60,401 nt of DNA from Bacteroidota bacterium (GTDB lineage: Bacteria; Bacteroidota; Bacteroidia; Palsa-965): assembly GCA_021299855.1 (NCBI GenBank), contig JAJTEY010000007.1, positions 1 through 60,401 of the forward strand. The letters are read 5' to 3'. The translations under genes and the position numbers were made by a program. The notes under the pieces are model-generated. The model had not been told where the DNA came from and did not search any database. It saw only the letters and a program-made list of their open reading frames with translations. Positions 38,346 to 47,888 of the stretch are shown here, piece after piece. Positions within the stretch are counted from its first letter, which is position 1, and every line of letters starts with the position of its first letter.

Positions 38346-39646
38346 AGTATTTTAGTGGTGTGAATCTCGAACTCGCTATTACTGCTCTGTTAGGTAAATA
38401 TTCGTCAAGCGGAATTAAATCGTCATGTGTAGTGGCTATTAGCGGTGGCGTTGATTCGACAGTCCTACTGGTTGCCGCTAAAAGTGCGGGAGTTCCCATT
38501 GTCGCTGCACACGTCAACTACGGCTTAAGAAATTCTGAATCGAATGAAAATCAAGAATTCTGTGAAGAACTTTGCGCGCGATTGCAAGTTCCTTTGTACA
38601 CGATGAGATTATCACCGGAACAAAGTGAAGAATTAAAAACCGATAATATTCAGAATGCTGCACGAAAAATTCGCTATGATTTCCTGGAACAAGTTCGTCG
38701 CGAAAACGGTTGTGAATTCATATTAACGGCGCACCATTTTGATGATCAGGTTGAAACCGTAATCTATCGCTTATTGCGTGGATGGGGCTTAAAAACGTTA
38801 CACGGCATTCGTTCGGTGCATGGAAAAATTTTACGACCGTTTCTTCATCTTGAAAAGAAAGACTTGATTGAATATGCGAATCAACATAAATTGAATTGGA
38901 GTTGCGATAGTAGCAACCAAACGGATAATTACGACAGAAACAAAATCAGAAATCAACTACTACCGTTGTTGTATGAAGTAGTGCCTCATCAGCACCATGG
39001 CCTTAAACGCGGTGTACAGATAATTAGTACGGAATCTGAAATCATTGAAGAATGGTTAAGAGAAAGAGAACAAGAGTGGATTGAAAAACGTCATGATGTG
39101 TACATTATTAAAGAGGCGTGTTTGAGATGCGGGCAAAAGGGCGTGTATTTTCTTAGTCACTTCCTTGCTCCTTGGGGATTCAGTTTCGCACAATGTGAGT
39201 TGATTCCGAAATTGATTGATGCTGAGAACAACAAGTCTGTGATGACTACGAGTTATCGCCTAGTGAAACGAAATAATGAGTTAATCTTAGAACCAATTTC
39301 CACATCACAAAAGGTGGTTCAAATCAGAACCGAGCAAGTGCAGATTCATGAAGTTGATTTAACCGATATGCAAAGTGGCTGGATGGACGCAACAAAAATT
39401 TCGGGCGAATTGCACGTTGAAAATTTAAGTGAAGGGTGTCGCATGGAACCATACGGACTGAACGGAAGCAAATTAGTCTCTGACATTTTAAATGAAATGA
39501 GAATACCTCAGCATAACAGAGCAAACTATCCGCTGTTATTTGATCAACGAGGTGTTGTTTGGATTCCGGGCTACCGTATTGCCGAACGTGTTAAAATCGA
39601 TCGTGATGTTACGACAGTTGTAATAAGAGCATACGTGCATGAATAA
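38303..39646 (+). CDS. tilS: tRNA(Ile)-lysidine synthase
   Basis: Modifies C34 of the tRNA-Ile CAU anticodon to lysidine, an essential step for reading AUA. The PP-loop is AISGGVDSTVLLVA, followed by AAHVNYGLRNSESNEN, ILTAHHFDDQVETVIYRLLRG and the CDSSNQTDNYDRNKIRNQLLP motif; the C-terminal TilS domains follow (VWIPGYRIAERVKI near the end). No ATG lies before the PP-loop. The outermost start is GTG 38303, 43 bases inside pabB; TTG 38342, in a TTGA overlap with the pabB stop, and GTG 38360 are alternatives and fit the family N-terminus better. I list the longest frame. Confidence 0.95.
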   Translation: MPAESAKHDSCFELKYFSGVNLELAITALLGKYSSSGIKSSCVVAISGGVDSTVLLVAAKSAGVPIVAAHVNYGLRNSESNENQEFCEELCARLQVPLYTMRLSPEQSEELKTDNIQNAARKIRYDFLEQVRRENGCEFILTAHHFDDQVETVIYRLLRGWGLKTLHGIRSVHGKILRPFLHLEKKDLIEYANQHKLNWSCDSSNQTDNYDRNKIRNQLLPLLYEVVPHQHHGLKRGVQIISTESEIIEEWLREREQEWIEKRHDVYIIKEACLRCGQKGVYFLSHFLAPWGFSFAQCELIPKLIDAENNKSVMTTSYRLVKRNNELILEPISTSQKVVQIRTEQVQIHEVDLTDMQSGWMDATKISGELHVENLSEGCRMEPYGLNGSKLVSDILNEMRIPQHNRANYPLLFDQRGVVWIPGYRIAERVKIDRDVTTVVIRAYVHE

Positions 39647-40187
39647 CGAAGAGATATTATTCCAGGAAACACAATATGCCGGCACCAATCGCCATTCTTT
39701 AATCCGTCGTTTGGTACTCGCCGTGTTCTGTTTTGTGGCCTATTACTGGTCGGAACATCCTGAACCTGTAGATCTCGACTTTTTTCAATTGGGAGAATAT
39801 CCCGGTGAAGACTATTCGGGCAAGATATTCTTCTTGTTAGGGTTAGTGATTCTTATTGTTAGCGTGGTACTCATGTTTGTAAAACATTTTACGACAACCG
39901 TGCGATCCGGAGCAATTTACCTTGAAAGCCTTTGGACATCAAGAAAAGTACGAATCGACCTCAACAGTGTCGAATCGGTTCGTAAAATCATTCTTAAAGC
40001 CTCGGTTCTCAATCGTCCCGTATACAACCTGCATGCATCCGGTAAAATTCGCTTTTACACACACGGGCATGAAGCTGTGGAGCTGGTAATGAATGATGGT
40101 TTGACGTACAGGATTGGCACTCAACGCGCCGGAGAGTTAATGCAATTACTCCGAAAATTGAAAAAAAATGTAAACGAAGGAAACTAA
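39639..40187 (+). CDS. Two-span membrane protein with PH-like cytoplasmic domain, unknown
   Basis: A 182-residue protein, not recognised by name. Two hydrophobic segments (about residues 24-36 and 63-84) are followed by a ~95-residue domain with a beta pattern ending in a helix (RSGAIYLESLW, RKVRIDLNSVESV, LTYRIGTQRAGELMQLL). That pattern is like the bacterial PH-type domains of small membrane proteins. It overlaps tilS by eight bases and is followed after 41 bases by another small conserved-looking gene. Confidence 0.7.
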   Translation: MNNEEILFQETQYAGTNRHSLIRRLVLAVFCFVAYYWSEHPEPVDLDFFQLGEYPGEDYSGKIFFLLGLVILIVSVVLMFVKHFTTTVRSGAIYLESLWTSRKVRIDLNSVESVRKIILKASVLNRPVYNLHASGKIRFYTHGHEAVELVMNDGLTYRIGTQRAGELMQLLRKLKKNVNEGN

Positions 40188-40228
40188 AGCCCGAAGCGTT
40201 CGTAGAACGTATCTAAACACACACACCC

Positions 40229-40522
40229 ATGAATGCTGCATCTAACTCACCCATCTTTATAGAAAAAGAGGCGGTTCGTGAACTAACGTTTCCTAACGCC
40301 GAGGTTTTATCATCGACAGAAGATCGTCGAAGAAGAGACAGTGAATTAAATAGGGCGTTAGTGCTCGGAAATATGGACAGAAATAAGGTTCGGATCATTT
40401 TTAGTGATGATGAAGGCAAAAAAATGATTGAAACCACCATCTGGGCTGTCACTCCGGAGCGTATTATCCTGAAAAGCGGCATGATGATTCCGGTAAACCG
40501 AATTCATGAAATTGTGACTTAA
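40229..40522 (+). CDS. Small cytosolic protein, unknown function
   Basis: A 97-residue protein without signal peptide or membrane span. The N-terminal half is charged and helical (STEDRRRRDSELNRALVLGN); the C-terminal half is a small beta pattern (KVRIIFSDDEGKKMIETTIW, ILKSGMMIPVNRIHEI) of the type seen in small nucleic-acid-binding SH3-like folds. That likeness is only by pattern. It probably belongs to the tilS transcript. Confidence 0.65.
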   Translation: MNAASNSPIFIEKEAVRELTFPNAEVLSSTEDRRRRDSELNRALVLGNMDRNKVRIIFSDDEGKKMIETTIWAVTPERIILKSGMMIPVNRIHEIVT

Positions 40523-40545
40523 TTCAGGTTACTAACATAGTTTTG
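40512..40545 (+). promoter_or_regulatory. Promoter of the DsbD-N-like gene
   Basis: TTG at 40512-40514, 23-base spacer, TAGTTTTG at 40538-40545. The leader to the ATG at 40610 would be about 60 bases. Confidence 0.45.
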
Positions 40546-40609
40546 TGAATAATTTGTAACTTTATATCGTCAGATGTCGTTACAGTTAGTCCAAATACGG
40601 AAACAAACT

Positions 40610-41110
40610 ATGTCACAGCCCCACACCCAAAGAAATCGTAAGCGATTTTTTTTATCATTAACGTTTGTTGCATTAACGCTTTCACTCACCTCTTTTAAGG
40701 TACAACGCGATCGTATGAAATGCGATTGGTCGGCCATGGTGGTTGCTTTGCCTAATAATGAAGCTGAAATTCGCTTCACATGCAACATCCCCGCAGGTTG
40801 GTTCATCTATTCCAAAAACATGTCGGAATTTGATGGACCACTGCCAACATCAATTGAAATAGATCCTTCCGGTCATTTTGAGTTAATCGGAGAAATGACG
40901 GAATCGGGCAGCTATGTTAAATGGATGGAGCCCTCTTACAACAAAGAGGTGACATGCCTTCAAAAACAAGCTCGTTACACCCAAAAAATTAAAATCAATA
41001 CTACAGATCCTTTCCAAATTAAAGCATCAGTAAACTATATGCTGAACAAAAAAGGAGACATCTTGCAACCGGACGATGAAAATGTAATCATTACCGTAAG
41101 CGGATTGTAA
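40610..41110 (+). CDS. Stand-alone DsbD N-terminal-like domain without redox cysteines
   Basis: A 166-residue exported protein. ATG at 40610 is chosen because a basic n-region and hydrophobic core follow (RNRKRFFLSLTFVALTLSLT). The mature part aligns by eye with the N-terminal domain of the DsbD protein encoded 137 bases downstream: GWFIYSKNMSEFDGPLPT against [17 protein letters not shown], and FELIGEMTE against YELVGKTSE. Where DsbD has its redox pair (VCNDGAC) this protein has LNKKGDI, so it cannot do thiol exchange the same way. It looks like a paralogue kept for binding or regulation. Confidence 0.8.
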   Translation: MSQPHTQRNRKRFFLSLTFVALTLSLTSFKVQRDRMKCDWSAMVVALPNNEAEIRFTCNIPAGWFIYSKNMSEFDGPLPTSIEIDPSGHFELIGEMTESGSYVKWMEPSYNKEVTCLQKQARYTQKIKINTTDPFQIKASVNYMLNKKGDILQPDDENVIITVSGL

Positions 41111-41126
41111 TATCACTAAACTTCAC

Positions 41127-41155
41127 AAAAGGGTTGCACGAACTGCAGCCCTTTT
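41127..41155 (+). terminator. Intrinsic terminator-like hairpin before dsbD
   Basis: Twelve-bp stem AAAAGGGTTGCA / TGCAGCCCTTTT with one G-T pair and loop CGAAC. The trailing T-run is weak (GCATTTTC), but the stem ends in T4. Confidence 0.65.
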
Positions 41156-41217
41156 GCATTTTCTGACGTTTCCTTTACAATAAGGTATTTAAACAACCGC
41201 CCACAACCGATAATACT

Positions 41218-41225
41218 TATTTTTG
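41218..41225 (+). promoter_or_regulatory. -7 promoter element of dsbD
   Basis: TATTTTTG, exact TAnnTTTG match, 21 bases before the ATG at 41247. No clear -33. Confidence 0.4.
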
Positions 41226-41246
41226 ACCTTTAATTGATTCTAAATT

Positions 41247-43394
41247 ATGAAGCGATTCGCATATTCCTCCAAGTATTTTTTTCTGTCAGTATTCGGCTTA
41301 TTCACGATAGCCGCTTTTGCTCAACCTAAGCAGCATGTTGCGTGGTCATACTCGGTTAAGCAACTTTCCGATTGTGAATTTGAATTGCAGTTTAAAGCAA
41401 CAATTGAAAAAGGCTGGCATTTGTATTCTCAAATTCCGGTAGATAACGGCCCTTTACCCACTGAATTTCTTTGGGATAAAAGCGCAGATTATGAATTGGT
41501 GGGAAAAACATCAGAACCCAAACCAATTGAAAAACCCGAACCGGTATTCGACAATCAGGTGATCAAGTATTTTGAGGATGTTGCTGTGTTTAAACAAAAA
41601 ATTCGCGTTAAAACAGATAAAGAATTTTCCATAACCGGAGCAATTGACGGCATGGTTTGCAACGATGGTGCGTGCGTTAACTTTTTTCCTCAACCTCAAT
41701 TTAAGTTTACGGTAAAAGGGAAACCATGTGCTGCAGGAACAGGACAAACCATTCCTGTGAACGGCACAACCGGATCTGTGGCAGGCTCCAACGGAGCGTC
41801 GGGATATTGCGATAGCCTACAAGCTGTAATTGCTGCGCTACAGGGAAGCGATTCCTTAGACACCAATGCAACCACAGCGGACACTGCACAATTGTCAGGA
41901 ATGGCAACAACTGATACAGATTCCGAAACACCGGCACCTGCAACACTAAATGAAGGTTCCAGTATCTGGACCGCATTCGGTGGCGGATTTCTGGGAGGAT
42001 TATTAGCATTGATTACTCCTTGCGTTTTCCCGATGATTCCGATGACGGTAAGCTTTTTTACCAAGCGTGCAAAGGATAGAAAGAAAGGGATTCGTGATGC
42101 GATTATTTATGGTTTATCCATCGTTGCAATTTATGTTTCATTAGGACTTTTGGTAACTCTTGCAACAGGCGATCCTCAAGTGCTGAATCAGCTTAGTGCG
42201 AACATCTGGTTTAACCTGATCTTCTTCGCAGTATTTATCGTTTTTGGTGTATCGTTCTTGGGTGCATTCGAAATTACATTGCCGTCATCCTTTGTAAATA
42301 AAGTGGATGCCGCTTCCGATAAAGGAGGATTAATCGGAATATTTTTCATGGCGTTTACGCTCTCTCTGGTTTCCTTTTCTTGTACAGGTCCGATTGTTGG
42401 AACAGCATTAGTACAAGCTACTCAGGCCGGGATCACGGGTCCGCTGTTTGTGATGTTGGGCTTCAGTATCGCATTAGCATTACCATTTATGTTGTTTGCA
42501 CTATTCCCGGGTTGGTTAAGTTCTTTACCAAAATCGGGCGGGTGGTTGAACTCTGTTAAAGTAGTGATGGGTTTATTGGAATTTGCATTAGCACTGAAGT
42601 TCTTATCGAACGTTGATTTATCTTATCACTGGGGCATTGTAACACGTGAGGTATTTATCGCAGTATGGGTGGTATGCTTCAGCTTAATCGGTTTTTATCT
42701 TCTAGGAAAACTCAAATTCTCGCACGACAGTGATTTACCATACATCAGTGTACCACGTATTGTTTTTGCAATTATTACCTTCTCATTCGTGATATATATA
42801 ACGCCGGGTATGTGGGGCGCACCTGTTCGTGCACTTAGCGGGATTTTACCTCCTGCATATTACAGTGAGAACGCGGGAACATTTGCCGGTGGCAGTGGAA
42901 GCAAATCGGGAGAAGATGCGTTGCCTGAAGGTGTTGATCCATCGCACTGTCCGTTAAATCTGAATTGTTTTCACGATTACGATTTAGGACTGGCCTACGC
43001 TAAGAAAGTGAACAAGCCTATTTTCGTAGACTTCACCGGATACAATTGCGCGAACTGTCGACGCATGGAAGATAACGTATGGCCTGAGCCGGATGTATTA
43101 ACACAGTTGCAAAAAGATTACGTGGTAATTTCTTTGTATTGTGATGACAAAAAAGAATTGCCGGAAGACAAGAAATATACAACTAAAGACGGTGTAAAGA
43201 TCCGCACGTGGGGTAATAAATGGAGTCAGATGCAAATTGACCGTTACGGCTCCAACGCGCAACCGCTTTATGTGTTATTAGACCACAACGAAAAAACATT
43301 GCTGCCTCCACAACCCTATACTCCAGACGCAAACGAGTACGCGAATTTCTTGAGAAAAGGAAGCGCTAACTTTAAGAAGAGTAGCGGCAACTAG
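41247..43394 (+). CDS. dsbD: Thiol:disulfide interchange protein DsbD
   Basis: A 715-residue inner-membrane protein that carries reducing equivalents from cytosolic thioredoxin to the periplasm. Order: signal peptide ([20 protein letters not shown]...), N-terminal alpha domain with redox pair Cys138/Cys143 (VCNDGAC), a low-complexity Thr/Ala/Gly linker (~175-235), the eight-span domain with membrane Cys in [12 protein letters not shown] and [12 protein letters not shown], and a C-terminal thioredoxin-like domain with Cys601-A-N-Cys604. All six redox cysteines are present. It ends in a four-base overlap with the convergent lptB gene. Confidence 0.96.
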   Translation: MKRFAYSSKYFFLSVFGLFTIAAFAQPKQHVAWSYSVKQLSDCEFELQFKATIEKGWHLYSQIPVDNGPLPTEFLWDKSADYELVGKTSEPKPIEKPEPVFDNQVIKYFEDVAVFKQKIRVKTDKEFSITGAIDGMVCNDGACVNFFPQPQFKFTVKGKPCAAGTGQTIPVNGTTGSVAGSNGASGYCDSLQAVIAALQGSDSLDTNATTADTAQLSGMATTDTDSETPAPATLNEGSSIWTAFGGGFLGGLLALITPCVFPMIPMTVSFFTKRAKDRKKGIRDAIIYGLSIVAIYVSLGLLVTLATGDPQVLNQLSANIWFNLIFFAVFIVFGVSFLGAFEITLPSSFVNKVDAASDKGGLIGIFFMAFTLSLVSFSCTGPIVGTALVQATQAGITGPLFVMLGFSIALALPFMLFALFPGWLSSLPKSGGWLNSVKVVMGLLEFALALKFLSNVDLSYHWGIVTREVFIAVWVVCFSLIGFYLLGKLKFSHDSDLPYISVPRIVFAIITFSFVIYITPGMWGAPVRALSGILPPAYYSENAGTFAGGSGSKSGEDALPEGVDPSHCPLNLNCFHDYDLGLAYAKKVNKPIFVDFTGYNCANCRRMEDNVWPEPDVLTQLQKDYVVISLYCDDKKELPEDKKYTTKDGVKIRTWGNKWSQMQIDRYGSNAQPLYVLLDHNEKTLLPPQPYTPDANEYANFLRKGSANFKKSSGN

Positions 43395-43702
43395 CCCGGA
43401 CGACGCAATTCGAAATTCTTACCGAGATACACACGACGCACTTGTTCATCAGCGGCGAGTTCTTCGGCGGTACCTGCCTTAAGAATAGATCCTTCGAACA
43501 ATAAATAGGCACGATCTGTAATAGATAGTGTTTCGTGTACGTTATGATCAGTAATCAAAATGCCGATGTTCTTGCTCTTCAGGCTGGCAACTACACTCTG
43601 AATATCTTCTACCGCAATAGGATCAACACCCGCAAAAGGTTCATCCAGTAAAATAAATTTCGGATCCCATATTCGTGCGGATATGTTGCAAGCCAAATTC
43701 AT
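43391..43702 (-). pseudogene. lptB: LptB, C-terminal part of a broken gene
   Basis: Frame-shifted second half of the LptB ATPase. The true sequence begins about 43666 with [21 protein letters not shown] (Walker B, D-loop) and continues through the H-loop [11 protein letters not shown] to the family end YLGKNFEL. The ATG at 43702 belongs to the other frame's coding sequence and is fortuitous. About 91 family residues are present. Together with the 133 of the first half this leaves some 19-20 missing from the usual ~243. Confidence 0.85.
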
Positions 43703-44063
43703 CCAACAAACTTTCCAATTTATTGGCTTGTTCCCCTGCCGTTAACTTGGTCATTTCCAATATTGCTTTGATGTTGTCTTCAACTGACAACTTGCGAAAC
43801 ACAGAAGCTTCCTGTGCCAGATAACCAATACCTAACTGCGCCCGACGATACATCGGCTCGCGTGTAATTTCAATATCATCCAAAAATATTTTTCCTTCGT
43901 TCGGCTTAATCATTCCCACAATCATGTAAAATGATGTCGTCTTCCCTGCTCCATTCGGGCCCAACAACCCGACGATCTCGCCTTGTCTTACGCGTATAGA
44001 AACATCCTTTACGACTGTGCGCTTTTTATATTTCTTTACCAAATGATCCGCTCCTAAAATCAT
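43641..44063 (-). pseudogene. lptB: LptB, N-terminal part of a broken gene
   Basis: LptB is the cytosolic ATPase of the Lpt machine that moves lipopolysaccharide to the outer membrane. The start at ATG 44063 gives [17 protein letters not shown]. Walker [15 protein letters not shown] and the Q-loop [13 protein letters not shown] are intact. After HIRTNMG (about 43665) the frame should enter the ABC signature LSGGERRR; instead it jumps to the codons of DPKF in another frame and stops at 43641. I infer an out-of-frame deletion of about 56-59 bases removing the signature motif. LptB is normally essential, so another copy must exist or the assembly is wrong here. It starts ten bases after the DUF5686 gene. 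Confidence 0.85.
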
Positions 44064-44073
44064 AATTCCAATA

Positions 44074-46545
44074 TCAGAATAACACTTGTAAAGATACGCG
44101 GATTCCGAAAGGCTTAACACGCGGCTGATCCAAGTAACTCAATCGCCAAAATGCATCAACGCGGAAGAATCGGAAAATATTTTCAATACCTGCTCCTGCT
44201 TCCATATATGGTCCTTTGTTCAAGGTGAATAAGGAGTTCGGAAATAACAGTGCATCGTGATTAACCTGAGAAACTGTTCCATACAGCGCCCGGAATGACG
44301 CCACCTCACGCCATTTCAACTTTCGCATCAACGGAATTTTATTCAGAAAAAATCCATCGAAGTGATGAATTAAAATTGCAGAAGCATACTGATCACTGGC
44401 AAATTCGTAATAATTCATCATGTTGTACGCGGTGCCATCATACACGTATGTCTCGTTACCCGGATGCAACACCATTAAAGGGAAAGGCACGACGCCCCAA
44501 ATTTTTCCGGCTTCTAAAATGTAATTCAAATAACCGATCGGATTAATTCGTACACGGTCATCCACATTAATACTCAAACGTTGATACGTGTATTCACTAT
44601 TAAACACACCTTTTAGTCCTGAAGTATAATTCATCTGAACAATTGGCCAGTATCCACCAACTGGGACTCTCGTAAATACACCTTCCACATATTTTTCATC
44701 GTGACACCAACGCACCTTCAATTGAATCTCTGTTGTAGTGATACCTGACTCATAAGCTGCAGTGTTGTCGGGTAATGGACGAACAAATTGAGCTCCATTA
44801 AGTGGAAACATATTTCGGTTTACAAATGAAGTACGCACATTAAGTCCCGAACGAATATCCCGTTCGTACCACAATTCATAATGCTCAACCCGTGTCATGT
44901 TGGTCAACGGAGTTCTGCGGAATAACGTAGCCATGATGTTATCGTTAGAGAACGCATTGGAACTTAAACCCAGAATTTCGTAATCGTTTTTGTAGGTACC
45001 GCCAACCATTTGTCGCGGTTTCTTGGTGATGAACGATTTGAAAGAAGCGCCGTATTTAAATTCATGGTCGGTTAAACCATATGCCGCATATCCGCTAAGT
45101 TCAACCCATTTACTGAAAGCATTGGATGTTCTTCCTCCTACACGCAATCGCACGCCTTCAATTTGGTTGTAGCTAACAGTTTTATGCCATGGCCCGTATT
45201 CTATTGGTCCGATAATTTTATAACCTGAATACAGTGTAATCACCAGATCTTCCCATGTTTTATAAATAGGCAAATTCTGAATGGAATCTACCATATCGTA
45301 AATGCCTTGTTCTTTGCCGGTTAACGAATCGTGACGTTGCGCAACCCAAAAGCTATCATTACGATTTTCTGCACCTTGTTCAACAATTAAGTTGTCCGTT
45401 CGTGTATAGAACTCCTGTTCCCGGGGAGCATTCACTTTATAATTCTTGTAGGAAGTAGTTTTTCTGCCATAAAAGCCCATTTGTTTATCGGCTATTGCAA
45501 AATCCGCGATGATCTTCTCCTTGCGTAGCATCCAACTTCCCGCGTCATCACTAAACTCCTGAATAATATAAAACGCCTTAACATAATTAAGATTCGCATC
45601 TTCCACTACACTCATCTGTAACTGCTTCACGGCGTAACTGGAATCGGCAATCCAGATATTTCCTTCAAATAATAGTTCCTGTTTACGCTTCGGTTTAAAC
45701 TGAATTTGATAGCACCAGTGTTCACCGATGTACATACTATCTACCAGATAATATTTATAAAACAAAGTACCGTTATTAGAAACAGGACTAACGAACAGCT
45801 TATTGAATAGTAAAATATTGTTATCGTAAATATTAATGTTCTGATACATTTCTCCCGTAAACTGAGAAACGCTGGCGTCCTGAACTCCGGAGACTTTAGA
45901 CCCTTTAATTATTTCCTTTTTCGTTTTCGGGTTTTTCAAATAATAAAAATCGGAGACACTTTCACTGAAAAATATGGGAAGATTCGCTTTCTCTGTTGGA
46001 TTGGTGGTATCGATGTTATCAAACACAAATTTCACCGGACGCATGACTTTACTTTTCTTAAAGTCGTCTGTGATGTTATTTAAATCAAATTCCAGTTTAT
46101 TATAGATCTCGCACTGATATGCATCTAATCGTTCCTTATCGTTTTTGTATTTGTTGGCGTGAACTTTCTTTAACAGCGTGATTGCCGGATTTTCACCCGG
46201 CAGAATTACAACTTCATTTAGTTGCACAGAATTAGGAGCAAGGCCGATATTAATTTGCTGCGTTTTGCCCGGTACAATCTTTAGTGTTGTCGGTTTATAT
46301 CCGATATACATGGCTTTGATCGAATCTACCCGCACTTCAGTAACGATAGTATAATTTCCATCTACGTCAGAAATTCCGCCCACCTTGGTGCCTACCAAAA
46401 TGATATTCACAAACGGCATGGGCTCGTTTGTTTGGGTGTCATAAATTTTCCCTGAAATACGGGTAGTTTGCGCGCTTGCCTGAACAACAAAACACGCGCA
46501 AATAAAAAGACTTACTAATCGAAACAAATTGGGGGATAATCTCAC
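44074..46545 (-). CDS. DUF5686 outer-membrane protein with carboxypeptidase-regulatory-like domain
   Basis: An 823-residue exported protein: signal peptide ([17 protein letters not shown]), a beta-sandwich like those at the N-terminus of TonB receptors ([19 protein letters not shown]...), then the DUF5686 region ([18 protein letters not shown], the Tyr-rich middle) and a C-terminal beta-barrel ending RVSLQVLF. The function of the family is unknown. Start is GTG 46545, four bases after a -7 element; no ATG is available. It is followed after ten bases by lptB, so it may belong to outer-membrane assembly (inference). Confidence 0.85.
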   Translation of the reverse strand: MRLSPNLFRLVSLFICACFVVQASAQTTRISGKIYDTQTNEPMPFVNIILVGTKVGGISDVDGNYTIVTEVRVDSIKAMYIGYKPTTLKIVPGKTQQINIGLAPNSVQLNEVVILPGENPAITLLKKVHANKYKNDKERLDAYQCEIYNKLEFDLNNITDDFKKSKVMRPVKFVFDNIDTTNPTEKANLPIFFSESVSDFYYLKNPKTKKEIIKGSKVSGVQDASVSQFTGEMYQNINIYDNNILLFNKLFVSPVSNNGTLFYKYYLVDSMYIGEHWCYQIQFKPKRKQELLFEGNIWIADSSYAVKQLQMSVVEDANLNYVKAFYIIQEFSDDAGSWMLRKEKIIADFAIADKQMGFYGRKTTSYKNYKVNAPREQEFYTRTDNLIVEQGAENRNDSFWVAQRHDSLTGKEQGIYDMVDSIQNLPIYKTWEDLVITLYSGYKIIGPIEYGPWHKTVSYNQIEGVRLRVGGRTSNAFSKWVELSGYAAYGLTDHEFKYGASFKSFITKKPRQMVGGTYKNDYEILGLSSNAFSNDNIMATLFRRTPLTNMTRVEHYELWYERDIRSGLNVRTSFVNRNMFPLNGAQFVRPLPDNTAAYESGITTTEIQLKVRWCHDEKYVEGVFTRVPVGGYWPIVQMNYTSGLKGVFNSEYTYQRLSINVDDRVRINPIGYLNYILEAGKIWGVVPFPLMVLHPGNETYVYDGTAYNMMNYYEFASDQYASAILIHHFDGFFLNKIPLMRKLKWREVASFRALYGTVSQVNHDALLFPNSLFTLNKGPYMEAGAGIENIFRFFRVDAFWRLSYLDQPRVKPFGIRVSLQVLF

Positions 46546-46548
46546 ATT

Positions 46549-46578
46549 TAAAGTTACGGAAACTTTTGTGTGTTACAA
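46549..46578 (-). promoter_or_regulatory. Promoter of the DUF5686-lptB operon
   Basis: On the minus strand TTG (46578-46576), a 19-base spacer, then TAACTTTA (46556-46549, one mismatch). Transcription should start at the GTG 46545 itself, giving a leaderless mRNA. Confidence 0.55.
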
Positions 46579-46594
46579 TTGGAATAACAAAAAC

Positions 46595-46942
46595 TTATTG
46601 ACGATTTTCCAATGCATCCCAAAACTCTACTGCGCGACGCGTATGCGGAATTACAATGGTTCCACCAACAATATTCGCAACGGAGAAAATCTCAAAAACC
46701 TCCGAGCGCGTTACACCTAATTGGAAACATTTTTCAAGGTGATATTTTACACAATCATCGCAACGCAACACCATTGAAGCTACCAACCCAAGCATTTCTT
46801 TTGTCTTTGCTGATAAAGCGCCATCCTGATACGTGTTCGTATCCAAATTAAACAGACGCTTCAATACCAGATTATCTTCTGCAAGAATACGCTCGTTCAT
46901 TTTAGCGCGATAGGCGTTGAAGTCGTTCACTAATTCACTCAT
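46595..46942 (-). CDS. AhpD/carboxymuconolactone decarboxylase family protein
   Basis: A 115-residue helical protein of the AhpD-like alkylhydroperoxidase family. The redox motif is Cys61-D-D-Cys64 with His68 (LRCDDCVKYHLEKC), and the segment MLGLVASMVL precedes it as usual. Members act as thiol reductants of peroxides or as decarboxylases; the CxxC-x3-H pattern favours the redox type. The gene begins two bases after the tatC stop, so the two are co-transcribed. Confidence 0.88.
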   Translation of the reverse strand: MSELVNDFNAYRAKMNERILAEDNLVLKRLFNLDTNTYQDGALSAKTKEMLGLVASMVLRCDDCVKYHLEKCFQLGVTRSEVFEIFSVANIVGGTIVIPHTRRAVEFWDALENRQ

Positions 46943-46944
46943 AA

Positions 46945-47781
46945 TTATAAGTTTTGTTCAGCACGTTTTTTTTCCACGCGGGCAGCCACCAGAATGCTGG
47001 CTTCATACAAGACCCACAGCGGCATAGCTACCAGCATCTGCGTAAAAATGTCTGTAGTTGGAGTAATAACTGCAGATACGATCAGAATGACAATAAGTGC
47101 GTGTCGGCGATACTTGCGCATAAAACCCGGGGTGAGTATTCCGAATTTGGCGAGGAAAAATGCCAAAATCGGTAATTCGAAAACTAATCCCATCATCAGC
47201 ACCAATGTAGTCATCACAGAGATGTACGAATCGATGGTGAAAATATTTTGGATGGACGGATCCACCTGATAATTTCCCAAGAAGTAAATGGCCATTGGAG
47301 CAACTATAAAATAGCTGAAGCAAACTCCCATCAGAAACAAACATGATGCATAAAATATAAATCCGCGAGCTGCGTTAATTTCCTTCTCCTGCAACGCCGG
47401 TTTTACGAATTTCCACAGTTCGTAAAGCAAGAACGGGAATCCGCAAATAATGCCGGCCACAATTGCTGCCCACATGTGCAACGTAAACTGACCGGTAACA
47501 TCCGTATTCTGAAATTTAAAATCGAATTTGGTAAAACACAATGCATCACCCATGCCCCATGCTTGAGATATATTGCATAGTGTTTGATACGTCACAAACT
47601 GAGGATCGCGGGGACCAAGAATAATTTTTCCGAATAGAATTTCGGGAAACGCAAACGCTACTGCCGCGAAAATGAAAATTACCGCGGCACTTCGCACCAA
47701 ATGCCAGCGCAATGCCTCCAGATGTCCCATAAAAGACATTTCACCCTTTTCCGCAGGCTCTGATTTTCCGAATAGTGCCAT
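46945..47781 (-). CDS. tatC: Sec-independent protein translocase TatC
   Basis: A 278-residue six-span inner-membrane protein, the receptor of the twin-arginine export system. Seen: SFMGHLEALRWHLVRSAAV at the N-terminus, FPFLLYELWKFVKPAL, and FELPILAFFLAKFGIL with the conserved Glu. ATG at 47781 is chosen over 47811 because the -7 element TATCTTTG (47798-47791) lies within the longer frame. A long extra loop between spans 1 and 2 (about residues 55-95, Cys-containing) is seen. No tatA gene is in the window. Confidence 0.95.
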   Translation of the reverse strand: MALFGKSEPAEKGEMSFMGHLEALRWHLVRSAAVIFIFAAVAFAFPEILFGKIILGPRDPQFVTYQTLCNISQAWGMGDALCFTKFDFKFQNTDVTGQFTLHMWAAIVAGIICGFPFLLYELWKFVKPALQEKEINAARGFIFYASCLFLMGVCFSYFIVAPMAIYFLGNYQVDPSIQNIFTIDSYISVMTTLVLMMGLVFELPILAFFLAKFGILTPGFMRKYRRHALIVILIVSAVITPTTDIFTQMLVAMPLWVLYEASILVAARVEKKRAEQNL

Positions 47782-47790
47782 AATGCGTGT

Positions 47791-47798
47791 CAAAGATA
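47791..47798 (-). promoter_or_regulatory. -7 promoter element of tatC
   Basis: TATCTTTG, exact TAnnTTTG match on the minus strand, ten bases before the ATG at 47781; leader of about five bases. It decides the start codon. Confidence 0.5.
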
Positions 47799-47888
47799 TC
47801 TTTTTCAACACATACTAATCCGCTTAACTGCGGGTAGCATTAGGTATTATTTCTAAATTCGACTATTTAACCGTTGGCCCTAAAACAC

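Noticed and set aside
41696-42064. A 122-codon minus-strand frame rich in Val, Pro and Ala
   Set aside because: It is the shadow of the low-complexity linker of dsbD.
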